Positions 35,252-44,627 of a stretch of 64,000 nt of DNA are shown here, in pieces. A program made the position numbers and the translations under genes. How positions within the stretch are numbered: position 1 is the stretch's first letter; each line of letters starts with the position of its first letter. Source of the stretch: Microvirga terrestris (GTDB lineage: Bacteria > Pseudomonadota > Alphaproteobacteria > Rhizobiales > Beijerinckiaceae); assembly GCF_015694425.1 (NCBI RefSeq), contig NZ_JADQDN010000008.1, positions 1 to 64,000 on the forward strand, read 5' to 3'. Under the pieces are notes generated by a model, which saw nothing but the letters and a program-made list of their open reading frames with translations, was not told where the DNA came from and made no database searches.

Positions 35252-36748
35252 GTGAACCAGTTCAGCCCAGGCGCGACGCAGCCGGCCATTACATCCCGTG
35301 CGCAGAACGCTGTCGTCTGGAGTGCGATCCTCGGCTCCAGCATGGTGTTTGCCGATGGCGCCATCGTGACCGTCGCGATCCCGCAGATGCGCGAGAGCCT
35401 GCAGGCGTCGTTGGCCGAGATGCAATGGGTCACCAATGCCTACGCGTTGACATTGTCCGCTTTCCTGCTCCTCGGCGGCGCGGCAGGCGATGCCCATGGT
35501 CTGCGACGAATCTTCATGATCGGCATTGCCTGTTTCGGTCTGACCTCCCTGTGGTGCGGGTTGTCCCAATCGGCCCAGATGCTGATCGTGGCCCGGGCCT
35601 TTCAGGGTGTCAGCGGCGCCCTGCTGGTGCCGGGGTCGCTAGCGCTCATCAGCGCCCATTTCCCGCCCGATGCCCGGGGCAAGGCGATCGGCACATGGGC
35701 GGCTGCCTCCGCCATCGCGGCGGCCCTCGGGCCGATCCTCGGCGGATGGCTGATCGATATCGGCCCGTGGCAGGCGATCTTCTGGATCAACCTCCCGGTT
35801 GCCGCGCTGGCGCTCTGGATCTGCTGGAGGCATGTGCCGGAAAGCCCAGCGCTGGAAGACGCCACCATGGACTGGCTCGGAGCCGCTCTCGCCGTCCTTG
35901 GGCTCGGTCTCCTCGCCTATGGGCTGACGGCGTTCGGCGAACGGGACAGTCAACGCAGCATCGCTCTCCTGCTCACGATGGCCGGCGCGATTATCCTCGT
36001 CCTCTTCGTGCTGCACGAGAGGCGCAGCGCCGTGCCGATGATGCCGCTCGACCTGTTCCGCATCCCGGCCTTCGCCAACGTCAATGCGCTGACCCTGCTG
36101 CTCTACTTCTCGCTGAGTGGGGCCCTGTTCTTCCTGCCAACGGCGCTGATCGAAGCCCATGGCTATTCGGCTGCCAAGGCAGGGTCGGTGTTCCTGCCGT
36201 TCACGCTCGTCATGGCTGTGCTCTCCCGCCTCGGCGGGGGCATGGCCGACCGGTTCGGGACCCGGATGCTTCTTACCGTAGGTCCGTTGATCACGGCCTT
36301 GAGCTTCGCGCTCCTGGCCCCTGCGGTGTTCCATGGGGGCTACTGGCTCGCCGTCGTGCCCGTCATGGCCGTGATGGGGTTAGGCATGGGCATCACGGTT
36401 GCGCCCCTGTCGACGACGGTGATGAACGCCGCGCCCGGCGACCGGATCGGCGTCGCCTCGGGCATCAACAACGCGATCTCCCGCGTCGCGGGCCTGATTG
36501 CCGTTGCCGGTCTCGGCGTCATTGCCACCTTGGGATTCCAGTACGCCGCCGCATGGGCGAGCCCGGAAACCGCAGGTCTCTTCGGGCTGGCGACGTTCGG
36601 CACTCCCCTGCTGTCCGAGTCCAGAACCGATGCCGTGCAGAATACCTACGCCACGGCCATGGCCGGCGGGTTCGGGCTCGTGACCTTGATCTGCGCGGCA
36701 GCGGCTGTCGCGAGTGCTTGGTTCGGCCATCGGTCGGCGCAGACGTGA
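35252..36748 (+). CDS. DHA2 family MFS drug-efflux permease (14 TM)
   Basis: The 498-residue protein has about 14 hydrophobic segments. It shows the DHA2 signature NAVVWSAILGSSMVFADGAIV near the start (usual form LD-x-T-I-V-N-V-A-L-P; here FADGAIVTVAIP), WVTNAYALTLSAFLLLGGAAGD, and motif C GALLVPGSLALISAHFP. These H+-antiporters export drugs, dyes or metabolites. Translation starts at a GTG with AAAGGG upstream. It diverges from the acetyltransferase gene, a frequent pairing of resistance-type functions, although no regulator adjoins them. Confidence 0.93.
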   Translation: MNQFSPGATQPAITSRAQNAVVWSAILGSSMVFADGAIVTVAIPQMRESLQASLAEMQWVTNAYALTLSAFLLLGGAAGDAHGLRRIFMIGIACFGLTSLWCGLSQSAQMLIVARAFQGVSGALLVPGSLALISAHFPPDARGKAIGTWAAASAIAAALGPILGGWLIDIGPWQAIFWINLPVAALALWICWRHVPESPALEDATMDWLGAALAVLGLGLLAYGLTAFGERDSQRSIALLLTMAGAIILVLFVLHERRSAVPMMPLDLFRIPAFANVNALTLLLYFSLSGALFFLPTALIEAHGYSAAKAGSVFLPFTLVMAVLSRLGGGMADRFGTRMLLTVGPLITALSFALLAPAVFHGGYWLAVVPVMAVMGLGMGITVAPLSTTVMNAAPGDRIGVASGINNAISRVAGLIAVAGLGVIATLGFQYAAAWASPETAGLFGLATFGTPLLSESRTDAVQNTYATAMAGGFGLVTLICAAAAVASAWFGHRSAQT

Positions 36749-36759
36749 GCCCAAAACAA

Positions 36760-36785
36760 AAGCCCCGGCTGAAAAGCCGGGGCTT
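36760..36785 (-). terminator. Rho-independent terminator of the Bax-inhibitor-like gene
   Basis: The arms AAGCCCCGGCT and AGCCGGGGCTT are perfect over 11 bp with a 4-nt loop. The U-run TTTTGTTTT lies on the minus-strand side, 25 bp beyond the stop of the leftward Bax-1 gene. Confidence 0.9.
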
Positions 36786-36809
36786 CGCGATCAAGCGATC
36801 CGCTCATCC

Positions 36810-37592
36810 TTACTCGTTGCGGTTGCCCACGAGAGCCAGGAGGAACTGGAACATGTTGATGAAGTCCAGGTACAGCGTCAGGGCGCCGAACACGGAGACC
36901 TTAGCGGCGGCTTCCTGGTCGAAGTTGCCGTACAGGTACATCTCCTTCAGCTTCTGCGTGTCGTAGGCGGTGAGGCCTGCGAAGATCAGAACGCCGATCA
37001 CCGAAATGCCGAACTGCAGGGCGCTCGACGCGACGAAGATGTTCACGATCGAGGCCAGGATCAGGCCGACGAGGCCCATGATCAGGAACGAGCCCATGCC
37101 GGACAGGCTGCGGTTCGTGGTGTAGCCCCAGAGCGACAGCGAGCCGAAGGCGGCCGCCGTGATGAAGAACACCTGCACGACGCTCGCGCCGGTGTAGCGG
37201 ATGAGAAGCGTCGAGAGCGAAGCACCCATCACCGCCGCGAAAGCGAAGAAGGTGGTGCGAGCCGTCGCCGCGGACATCCGGTCCATCCGGAACGAGAAGA
37301 AGAAGATGAAGGCCAGAGGCGCCAGCGCCACAACCCACATCAGGGGCGAGCCATACAGGGTCGCGCCGAACTGGGTCAGGCCGACACCACCCATCCGGGC
37401 AACCGCTTGCGACGGATCGCTCGTGGTGGCCAGCATGTTGATGCCGAGTGCGACCAGGGCCGAGATGGCTAGGCCCAGGACCATGTTGTTGTAGACGCCG
37501 AGCATGAAGGCGCGCAGGCCCTGATCGACCTGAGCCGCCGTCCGGGCAAAGCCGGTGCCATAGGCGTTTTGGTTTTGCTCATACGGTTGCAT
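36810..37592 (-). CDS. Bax inhibitor-1/YccA family membrane protein
   Basis: The 260-residue protein has seven predicted hydrophobic helices and the family's C-terminal pattern GLTAYDTQKLKEMY followed by GALTLYLDFINMFQFLLALVG. BI-1 proteins are pH-sensitive calcium leak channels; bacterial members such as YccA also modulate FtsH proteolysis. The ATG at 37590-37592 is preceded by AAAGGA and the usual short polar, Asn/Gln-rich N-terminus; the open frame upstream shows no similarity. It is monocistronic, with its own terminator. Confidence 0.95.
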   Translation of the reverse strand: MQPYEQNQNAYGTGFARTAAQVDQGLRAFMLGVYNNMVLGLAISALVALGINMLATTSDPSQAVARMGGVGLTQFGATLYGSPLMWVVALAPLAFIFFFSFRMDRMSAATARTTFFAFAAVMGASLSTLLIRYTGASVVQVFFITAAAFGSLSLWGYTTNRSLSGMGSFLIMGLVGLILASIVNIFVASSALQFGISVIGVLIFAGLTAYDTQKLKEMYLYGNFDQEAAAKVSVFGALTLYLDFINMFQFLLALVGNRNE

Positions 37593-37736
37593 CGGAGTCC
37601 TTTCTCGCGGTGTCCGTTGTTCCCTCGAAAGGCTGGGGTCAGCCCTCGGCCGCCGCGTTGGGCGACGACACCCGAAATATGAGAGGTCGGCCCCTTTTCC
37701 GCAAGGGGCAAGGTCAAGCTTCAAATCTTCGTGAAG

Positions 37737-37773
37737 CAAGAAAAACGAAGAGCAGACTTGCCGCTGCTCTTCG
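37737..37773 (-). terminator. Rho-independent terminator of the ABC exporter operon
   Basis: CGAAGAGCAG (37746-37755) and CTGCTCTTCG (37764-37773) form a perfect 10-bp stem with an 8-nt loop. The minus-strand side continues TTTTTCTTGC. It lies 46 bp beyond the stop of the YbbP-like permease gene. Confidence 0.9.
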
Positions 37774-37818
37774 CTAAGCTTCTCGCGCTTCTTTATTACG
37801 CCGACGCGCTCGCGGCCT

Positions 37819-40404
37819 CTAAAGGTTTCTTAAATATTGCGCCGGTTTTTGACTGAGAATCCGCCAGGTTCCCACCAGCCCTAATCCGACGCTCACTAGA
37901 ACCGCCAGGGCTGAAGCCAGCAAGGCTCCCGAGAGGTCTAAGGTAAAGCTTAGGTTCATGACGCGCTCGACGATGAAATAGGCGGCGAGCGAGCCTGCCA
38001 GGAGGCCGAAGACCGCCGTTGCCAACCCTAAGAGACCGTATTCGAGCGCGTAGGCCGAGAGCAGCCGGGCGCGGGTGGCGCCGAGGGTCTTGAGCACCAC
38101 CGCATCGTAGAGCCGTGCCCGGTGGCCGGCCGCCAGGGCGCCCGCGAGCACCAGGAGGCTCGCGATCAGCGCGATGGAGCTGGCGCCGCGGATCGCCATG
38201 ACGAGCTGCGAGACCACGTCGTTGACCGCCTCCAGGGCATCCTTCACCCGCACGCTCGTGACCATGGGATAGACTTGCGCAGAGCTGCGCAGGATGCGGG
38301 TGTCGAGGGCCTCGTCGGAGCCGTTCGGGAACGTGACCGTGGCCAGATGCGTGTGCGGCGCGCCCGCGAAGGCGTTGGGTGAGAACACCATGACGAAGTT
38401 GATGCCCATGGAGCGCCACTCCACCTCGCGCAGGTTGGAAATGGTGGCGCTGATGTTGCGCCCGAGCACATTGACGGTGATCACGTCGCCGATCCTCAGC
38501 CCCAGGCCTTCGGCGATCTTCCGGTCGAAGGAGACCAGCGGCTTGCCGCGGTAATCCTCTGGCCACCACTCGCCCTGTACGATCTTCGAACCCTCCGGCG
38601 GCTTGGCCGCGTAAGTGATGCCGCGGTCGCCCTCCAGCACCCAGGACACGTCCTCGGGCGCCTTGACCTCGGCGACGGGCCGCCCCCCCAGGGTCACCAG
38701 ACGGCCGCGCATCATGGGCACGCGCTCGATCTGCGCCTCCGGGGTCTGGCTCTTGAGGAAGCCCTCGAAGGCATCGGCCTGCTGGTTCGGGATATCGAGA
38801 AAGAAGAAGCTCGGCGCCCGCTGCGGCAGGCTTTGCGTCAGCTGGCGCGTCAGGTTGGTGTCGATGAGCGCGAGCGTGACCAGGAGCGTGATGCCGAGGC
38901 CTAATGACAGCACGAGCGAGGGCGTGAGCGCACCGGGCCGGTGGATGTTTGCGAGCGCGAGCCGCGGGGCCGTTCTGCGGGGACGCGGCAGGCGGCGGGC
39001 GAGCGCCATGATGCCGACGGCCACCACCCGCAGCAGCGCGAAGGAACCCGCCGCAGCGGCGATGAACATCAGAGCAATCCGCCGATCGTAGGCCGCGAGC
39101 AGCGACAGTCCGACGAGCGCCGCGACGGACAGCGCGAGCGCCGTTACGTAGCGCTTGCGCGGCCAGCGCCGCTCCGGATCGATCTGGTCGCGGAACAGAC
39201 CCGAGACCGGCACGTCATGGGCTCTCCCTAAGGGCGCGATGGCGAAGACCAGGGCAGTGAGCGCCCCGTAGAGCAGCGCGATCCCGAGCTCGCTCCAGGC
39301 CAGCGTCGGCTGGATCGGGATCGGCAGGAGATGACCGAACAATCCCGTGATCACGAACGGCAGCGCCGCCCCGAAAGCCAGCCCGATGCCGATGCCCACG
39401 ATGGCGATCAGCATCACCTGGGTGAGGTACAGCATCACCACTTGGCCACCCGGCGCGCCGAGGCTCTTGAGGGTCGCGATGGAGGCGCGCTTGCGGTCGA
39501 CGAAGCCGCGCACCGCGTTGGCGACGCCGACGCCGCCCACGAGCAGCGCCGTAAGGCCAACCAGCGTCAGGAACTGGGTGAAACGCTCGATGTTGCGGGC
39601 AAAGCGCGGGTCGGCGTTGAGCCGGGTGCGGATGTTCCAGCCGGCCTCGGGCAGGACGCGGCCTGCCTCCGCCTCGATCCGGGTCAGCCCGTCCTCGGTA
39701 GACACCTCCGGCGGCAGGATCAGCCGATAGGTCCAGCGCACGAGGCTGCCGGGCTGCACGAGGCCTGTGGCCTGCAGGGCCTGCTGCGAGAGCAGGAGAC
39801 GCGGCCCGAAGCCGATGCCGTCGGCGATCTTGTCGGGCTCGGACACGAGACGCGCCCGCAATTCCACCTTGGCGCCCCCCACCGTGACACGGTCGCCCAC
39901 CTTGAGATCGAGCCGCGCCAGCAGTGCTGGATCCACCGCCGCCCCGAAGGCGCCGTCCCGTTCGGCGAAGAGCTCGGCTGGAGCAAGCTGCGGATCGGTC
40001 TCGAGCGCGCCGACAGTGGGATAGCCCTCATCGACCGCCTTCATCTCGACCAGACCGGAGCCCTTGTCGCCGGCAATGGCCATGGCGCGCATGGTCGCAA
40101 TGATGTTGACCTGACCTTTCGATTCCAGGAAAGCGCGCTCAGGCGCGCCCGCTTCGCGCTGGAGCAGGGAGAAGGCCATGTCGCCGCCGAGAATCCGGCG
40201 TCCCTCGCGGGAAATGCCCTCCGTCAGCGACCGCGACAGGGACGAGACGCTGGCGATCGCCGCAACGCCGAGCGCGATGCAGGCCAGAAAAATGCCGAAG
40301 CCCTTGAGGCCCGCGCGCAGTTCGCGCAGCGCCAGGCGCAGCAGGAGCGGCAGGCGGGGCGACGAAGAGCGCCTCGGTGGCGTGACCGGAAGGGTGCCGT
40401 GCAT
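37819..40404 (-). CDS. FtsX-like ABC permease (YbbP family)
   Basis: The 861-residue permease has the double FtsX/MacB layout: an N-terminal helix (LRLALRELRAGLKGFGIFLACIALGVAAI), a large periplasmic part, three helices with VGGVGVANAVRGFVDRKRASIATLKSLGA, a second periplasmic part, and a final set with ARLYDAVVLKTLGATRARLL. That duplicated FtsX domain is the YbbP pattern. I start at the ATG 40402-40404, which has TAAGGA 7 nt ahead, 10 bp after the ATPase gene. With that ATPase it forms a likely lipoprotein- or lipid-acting mechanotransmission ABC system. The divergent esterase gene reproduces the E. coli tesA-ybbA-ybbP neighbourhood. Confidence 0.93.
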   Translation of the reverse strand: MHGTLPVTPPRRSSSPRLPLLLRLALRELRAGLKGFGIFLACIALGVAAIASVSSLSRSLTEGISREGRRILGGDMAFSLLQREAGAPERAFLESKGQVNIIATMRAMAIAGDKGSGLVEMKAVDEGYPTVGALETDPQLAPAELFAERDGAFGAAVDPALLARLDLKVGDRVTVGGAKVELRARLVSEPDKIADGIGFGPRLLLSQQALQATGLVQPGSLVRWTYRLILPPEVSTEDGLTRIEAEAGRVLPEAGWNIRTRLNADPRFARNIERFTQFLTLVGLTALLVGGVGVANAVRGFVDRKRASIATLKSLGAPGGQVVMLYLTQVMLIAIVGIGIGLAFGAALPFVITGLFGHLLPIPIQPTLAWSELGIALLYGALTALVFAIAPLGRAHDVPVSGLFRDQIDPERRWPRKRYVTALALSVAALVGLSLLAAYDRRIALMFIAAAAGSFALLRVVAVGIMALARRLPRPRRTAPRLALANIHRPGALTPSLVLSLGLGITLLVTLALIDTNLTRQLTQSLPQRAPSFFFLDIPNQQADAFEGFLKSQTPEAQIERVPMMRGRLVTLGGRPVAEVKAPEDVSWVLEGDRGITYAAKPPEGSKIVQGEWWPEDYRGKPLVSFDRKIAEGLGLRIGDVITVNVLGRNISATISNLREVEWRSMGINFVMVFSPNAFAGAPHTHLATVTFPNGSDEALDTRILRSSAQVYPMVTSVRVKDALEAVNDVVSQLVMAIRGASSIALIASLLVLAGALAAGHRARLYDAVVLKTLGATRARLLSAYALEYGLLGLATAVFGLLAGSLAAYFIVERVMNLSFTLDLSGALLASALAVLVSVGLGLVGTWRILSQKPAQYLRNL

Positions 40405-40414
40405 GGGATTTTCC

Positions 40415-41107
<693 letters not shown>

Positions 41108-41179
41108 GCCCGTTCACCCGATCTGTTGGAAACTCGAAACGACCCCGGTTCTAGTCCGGCCTATATGGGAAGCCCATCG

Positions 41180-41842
41180 ATGAAGCGCCAATCCGGCCCA
41201 TTCATGACGATCATATTTGCGTGTGCGGTCGCCCTGGCCGCCATGATCACGCCTCTTCCAGAGGCTCAAGCGCAGGGACAGCCGATCCGCCTCGTGGCTC
41301 TGGGAGACAGCCTGAGCGCGGGCTACGGCCTGCCGCAGGAGGCGGCATTCCCAGTGGTGCTGGAGCGTGTGCTCAAAGCGAAGGGTTACAAGGTGGAGAT
41401 CACCAATGCGGGCGTCTCCGGCGATACCTCCTCCGGCGGGCTCGACCGGCTCGACTGGTCGGTGCCGGACGGCACCGACGGGGTGATCGTGGAGCTTGGC
41501 GCCAACGACATGTTGCGCGGGCTCGACCCGGCACTTACCCGGAAGAATCTCGAGGCCATTATCGAGCAACTGAAAGCCCGCAACATACCGGTGATGCTCG
41601 CCGGCATGGTTGCCTCGCGCAATCTCGGCCCGGATTACGTGCAGAAATTCGACAGCCTCTATCCGGACATTGCGAAGAAGCACGACCTTGTGCTCTATCC
41701 GTTTTTCCTGGATGGAGTCGCCGGCGAGCGTTCCCTCAACCTGCCCGACGGGCTGCACCCGACGGCCAAGGGCGTGGAGATCATCGTCGAGCGCATCCTG
41801 CCCACCATCGAGGGCTTTCTCGCCCGCATCGCCCAGCGCTGA
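41180..41842 (+). CDS. Periplasmic GDSL arylesterase / lysophospholipase L1-like (TesA family)
   Basis: The 220-residue hydrolase has a signal peptide (cleavage near AQAQG) and the SGNH blocks: block I LVALGDSLSAGYGLP with the nucleophilic Ser, block II Gly in VSGDTSSGGLDRL, block III ELGANDMLRG, and block V DGLHPTAKG with the Asp-His pair. TesA-like enzymes hydrolyse acyl-CoA, lysophospholipid and ester substrates in the periplasm. The start at 41180 has GGGAAG upstream and begins the signal peptide; the open frame further upstream is antisense to the ATPase gene. Divergence from ybbA/ybbP matches the E. coli arrangement. Confidence 0.94.
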   Translation: MKRQSGPFMTIIFACAVALAAMITPLPEAQAQGQPIRLVALGDSLSAGYGLPQEAAFPVVLERVLKAKGYKVEITNAGVSGDTSSGGLDRLDWSVPDGTDGVIVELGANDMLRGLDPALTRKNLEAIIEQLKARNIPVMLAGMVASRNLGPDYVQKFDSLYPDIAKKHDLVLYPFFLDGVAGERSLNLPDGLHPTAKGVEIIVERILPTIEGFLARIAQR

Positions 41843-41906
41843 TCGTCCTCAGCGCCTCATTCTTGCCTGAACGCGGCGGATCATGTCGCCGCGAGGAGAT
41901 TACCTC

Positions 41907-42950
41907 ATGGAATATCGCCGCCTCGGCCGCACGGACCTCAATGTCAGCCTCATCTGCCTCGGCACCATGACTTGGGGCCAGCAGAACACGGAGGCCGAGG
42001 GCCACGCGCAGATGGATTATGCCCTCGACCAGGGCATCAACTTCTTCGACACCGCCGAGCTCTACTCGATCCCGCCCAAGCCCGAGACACAAGGCTCCAC
42101 GGAACGGATCATCGGCTCCTGGTTCAAGGCGCGGGGCTCCCGCGACAAGGTGATCCTCGCCTCCAAGGTGATCGGCCGCTCCGACAGCACCTGGTACCGG
42201 GATGACGGCTCCAAGGGTGAGCTCTCCCGCAAGCAGATCGAGGAGGCGGTCAACAAGAGCCTGAAGCGGCTCCAGACCGACTATATCGACCTCTACCAGA
42301 TCCACTGGCCCGACCGCCCGATGCCCTGGGGCTCGAACCCGACGATCTTCCGTCATCAAGAAGCCCAGTCCCATCCCATCGCCGAGACGGTCGAGATCAT
42401 GACCGATCTGGTGAAGGCTGGAAAGGTCCGGCATTTCGGCCTCTCCAACGAGAGCGCCTGGGGCACCATGACCTTCCTCAAGCATGCGGATTCCAAGGGT
42501 CTGGCGCGGGTGCAGTCGGTGCAGAACGCCTACAACCTCCTCAACCGCACCTACGAGGTGGCGCTGGCCGAGGTGACGATGCACGAGAACGTAAGCCTGC
42601 TCGCCTATTCGCCGTTGGCTCAAGGATATCTCACGGGCAAGTACCTCGACGGCGCCCGCCCGGCTGGGACGCGCACGACCCTGTTCGGGCGCGGCCAGCG
42701 CTACGAGAACCCCACCGCGGAGGCCGCCATCCGCAAATACATCGCGCTCGCGAAGGAGTTCGGTCTCGATCCCGCCCAGATGGCGCTGGCCTTCGTCAAC
42801 TCCCGCCCCTTCGTCACGTCCAACATCATCGGCGCCACCTCCATGGAGCAGCTGAGGACGGATATCGCTTCCATCGGCGTGACGATCACGCCGGAGCTGG
42901 AAAAGCGCATCGACGCCATCCACGTCGAGCACTGCAATCCATGCCCCTAA
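41907..42950 (+). CDS. Aldo/keto reductase, Tas-like
   Basis: The 347-residue NADPH-dependent reductase has the AKR tetrad: Asp in FFDTAELYSIPPKPETQGSTE, Tyr in AELYSI, Lys in VILASKVIG, and His in LYQIHWPDRPM. The conserved start MEYRRLGRTDLNVSLICLGTM and the PxxPETQG insert are typical of Tas-type AKR proteins. Substrates are probably small aldehydes or ketones. The ATG at 41907 has GAGGAG 8 nt upstream and is preferred over 41883. It follows the esterase gene by 64 bp on the same strand, and a composite repeat follows it. Confidence 0.95.
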   Translation: MEYRRLGRTDLNVSLICLGTMTWGQQNTEAEGHAQMDYALDQGINFFDTAELYSIPPKPETQGSTERIIGSWFKARGSRDKVILASKVIGRSDSTWYRDDGSKGELSRKQIEEAVNKSLKRLQTDYIDLYQIHWPDRPMPWGSNPTIFRHQEAQSHPIAETVEIMTDLVKAGKVRHFGLSNESAWGTMTFLKHADSKGLARVQSVQNAYNLLNRTYEVALAEVTMHENVSLLAYSPLAQGYLTGKYLDGARPAGTRTTLFGRGQRYENPTAEAAIRKYIALAKEFGLDPAQMALAFVNSRPFVTSNIIGATSMEQLRTDIASIGVTITPELEKRIDAIHVEHCNPCP

Positions 42951-42960
42951 CCACCACAAG

Positions 42961-43193
42961 GTCATCCCGGACGGCGTAAGCCGATCCGGGATCGTTGATG
43001 ACAGTGTGACGTAAACCCTCCTCCCCTTCTGGGGAGGAGTTGGAGGTGGGGGGTGTGAGCAATAGCCTATGCAGGTGAGGCGCCAGTACACCCCGGTCGC
43101 TGTCGCGACCACCCCTCCCCACAAGGGGGAAGGAAACAGGTACTTCATTCTGCGCCCGCCCCCGGATCTTCTCTGCGCTTCGTCCGGGATGAC
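42961..43193. repeat. Composite repeat: family B arms enclosing family A copy 4
   Basis: It begins GTCATCCCGGACGGCGTAAG and ends CTTCGTCCGGGATGAC; ATCCGGGATCGTT follows inside the left arm. Family A copy 4 occupies the middle. It has the same nested design as 25374-25592 and fills most of the gap between the AKR and thpR genes. Confidence 0.85.
43016..43133 (-). repeat. Family A palindromic repeat, copy 4 (reverse orientation)
   Basis: CCCTCCTCCCCTTCTGGGGA on the left and CCTCCCCACAAGGGGGAAGG on the right. The left arm carries substitutions (CTTCTGGGG for CTTGTGGGG), suggesting an older copy. Confidence 0.85.
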
Positions 43194-43264
43194 GCTCTCC
43201 ACTCCGGAACAATCCCGGTCACCAATCGTCTGATTCGGCATCAGCAAGCCCTGGGAGGTGCCGC

Positions 43265-43801
43265 ATGCCACGTCTGTTTACCGGCATCGAGATCCCGGCC
43301 GAGATCGGCTTGGCGCTGTCGAGCTTCCGCGGCGGGCTTCCCGGGGCGCGCTGGATTGACCCCGAAAACTACCACATCACCCTTCGCTTCATCGGCGACA
43401 TCGACGAGCGCATGGCCGACGACGTCTGTTCGTTTCTCGGCGAGAGGCGCCAGCGCACTCCGCTCGCCATCACCATCGACGGGCTCGACAGCTTTGGCGG
43501 CGGCAAGCCCCGGGCCGTCTTCGCCCGCACCTCCGGCAATGGCGAGCTAAACGAGTTGCAGGGGGAGCAGGAACGCCTCCTGCGCCAAGCGGGTTTGCCG
43601 CCCGAGACGCGCAAGTTCACGCCCCACATCACCCTGGCGCGCCTAAAGCATGTCTCGCCCATCGACGTCGCGGACTACATCGCAACCCGTGGTCACTTTC
43701 CCAAGCTCACCTTCACGGCCCACCGCTTCGTGCTCTATTCGTCACGCGCCTCCGTGGGTGGCGGCCCTTATGTGATCGAAGCGGCTTACCCCCTGAGCTG
43801 A
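43265..43801 (+). CDS. thpR: RNA 2',3'-cyclic phosphodiesterase (LigT/2H family)
   Basis: The 178-residue protein has both HxTx signatures of the 2H phosphoesterases: HITLRFIGD near residue 38 and HITLARLKHVSP near residue 120, each contributing a catalytic His-Thr pair. The start MPRLFTGIEIPAEI and C-terminal RFVLYSSRASVGGGPYVIEAAYPL are typical of ThpR. The enzyme opens 2',3'-cyclic phosphates to 2'-phosphates on RNA in vitro; its cellular role is unclear. GGAGG stands before the ATG. A single-gene unit between a repeat and the phosphatase gene. Confidence 0.95.
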   Translation: MPRLFTGIEIPAEIGLALSSFRGGLPGARWIDPENYHITLRFIGDIDERMADDVCSFLGERRQRTPLAITIDGLDSFGGGKPRAVFARTSGNGELNELQGEQERLLRQAGLPPETRKFTPHITLARLKHVSPIDVADYIATRGHFPKLTFTAHRFVLYSSRASVGGGPYVIEAAYPLS

Positions 43802-43840
43802 ACCTCGACGCGCCCAGGCAGGTTTGTTACAGCCAAGATC

Positions 43841-44431
43841 ATGGCTTCGCTCATTTTCCTCACCCATCCCGAAGTGGTCATCGACCCGGACCAGCCCATT
43901 ACCGAATGGCCGCTGAACCCAATCGGGCGTGCCCGCATGAAGCTGTTCGTGGATCTGCTCGCCGACCGCGACGTCACGGCCGTTCATGCGAGCACGGAGC
44001 GGAAAGCGCGGGACGGGGCCGCCATCGTGGCGGAGCGGCTCGGCTTGCCCTACGAGACGCACGAGGATCTCGGCGAGAACGACCGCTCGTCCACGGGCTT
44101 CATCGCCCCGCCGGAATTTTGGGAGGTGGTGCGCGAATTCTTCGGCCGCCCGCACGCAAGCATCCGCGGCTGGGAACGCGCCATCGACGCGCAGGCACGC
44201 ATCGTCAACGCCATCAGCGGCATCCTGCGCGAAGACGCAACCTCCGGCGACATCGTTGTCGTCTCCCACGGTGCCGTCGGCTGCCTGCTGACGGCTCATC
44301 TGCAGAAGGTGGAGATCGGAAAGGAAAGCCGCCCGCAGCATCCCGGCGGCGGCTGCTTCATCGTCATCGACCGGGACACGTTCACGTTGACGCAGGACTG
44401 GCGCGCCATCGAGGACGGTTTTGCGGGCTGA
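43841..44431 (+). CDS. Histidine phosphatase superfamily protein with altered RHG motif
   Basis: The 196-residue protein has a branch-1 phosphoglycerate-mutase fold: MASLIFLTHPEVVIDP at the N-terminus, STERKARDGAAIVAERLGLP, the ENDRSSTGF segment, and DIVVVSHGAVGCLLTAHL with the second catalytic His143. The usual LIRHGE start is changed to LTHPEV, so the phosphate-clamping Arg is Thr8 and the Gly is Pro10, while the nucleophilic His9 is kept. Activity may be altered or specific to a different substrate. Its gene lies 39 bp after thpR on the same strand, perhaps as a two-gene unit. Confidence 0.88.
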   Translation: MASLIFLTHPEVVIDPDQPITEWPLNPIGRARMKLFVDLLADRDVTAVHASTERKARDGAAIVAERLGLPYETHEDLGENDRSSTGFIAPPEFWEVVREFFGRPHASIRGWERAIDAQARIVNAISGILREDATSGDIVVVSHGAVGCLLTAHLQKVEIGKESRPQHPGGGCFIVIDRDTFTLTQDWRAIEDGFAG

Positions 44432-44449
44432 GTTGGCGAAACCTCCAGT

Positions 44450-44547
44450 GTCATCCCCGGCCGGAGCGCAGCGGAGGGGAAGGGAATCCATAGCGCCGCG
44501 CCTGATCATGAATACCCTTCCCTCGCTTCGCTTGGCCTGAGGATGAC
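44450..44547. repeat. Family B-related palindromic repeat
   Basis: It begins GTCATCCCCGGCCG and ends CCTGAGGATGAC, with inner arms GGGAAGGGAAT/ATACCCTTCCC. It lies 18 bp after the phosphatase gene. The inner part differs from other B copies, so it may be a subfamily. Confidence 0.7.
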
Positions 44548-44627
44548 AATGGCGTGTTTCGCACTTGCATCCTGTCTACCTTGCGAATAGCCCCTTCCTC
44601 ACGACGCGCAGGACCTCAACCATTCCC

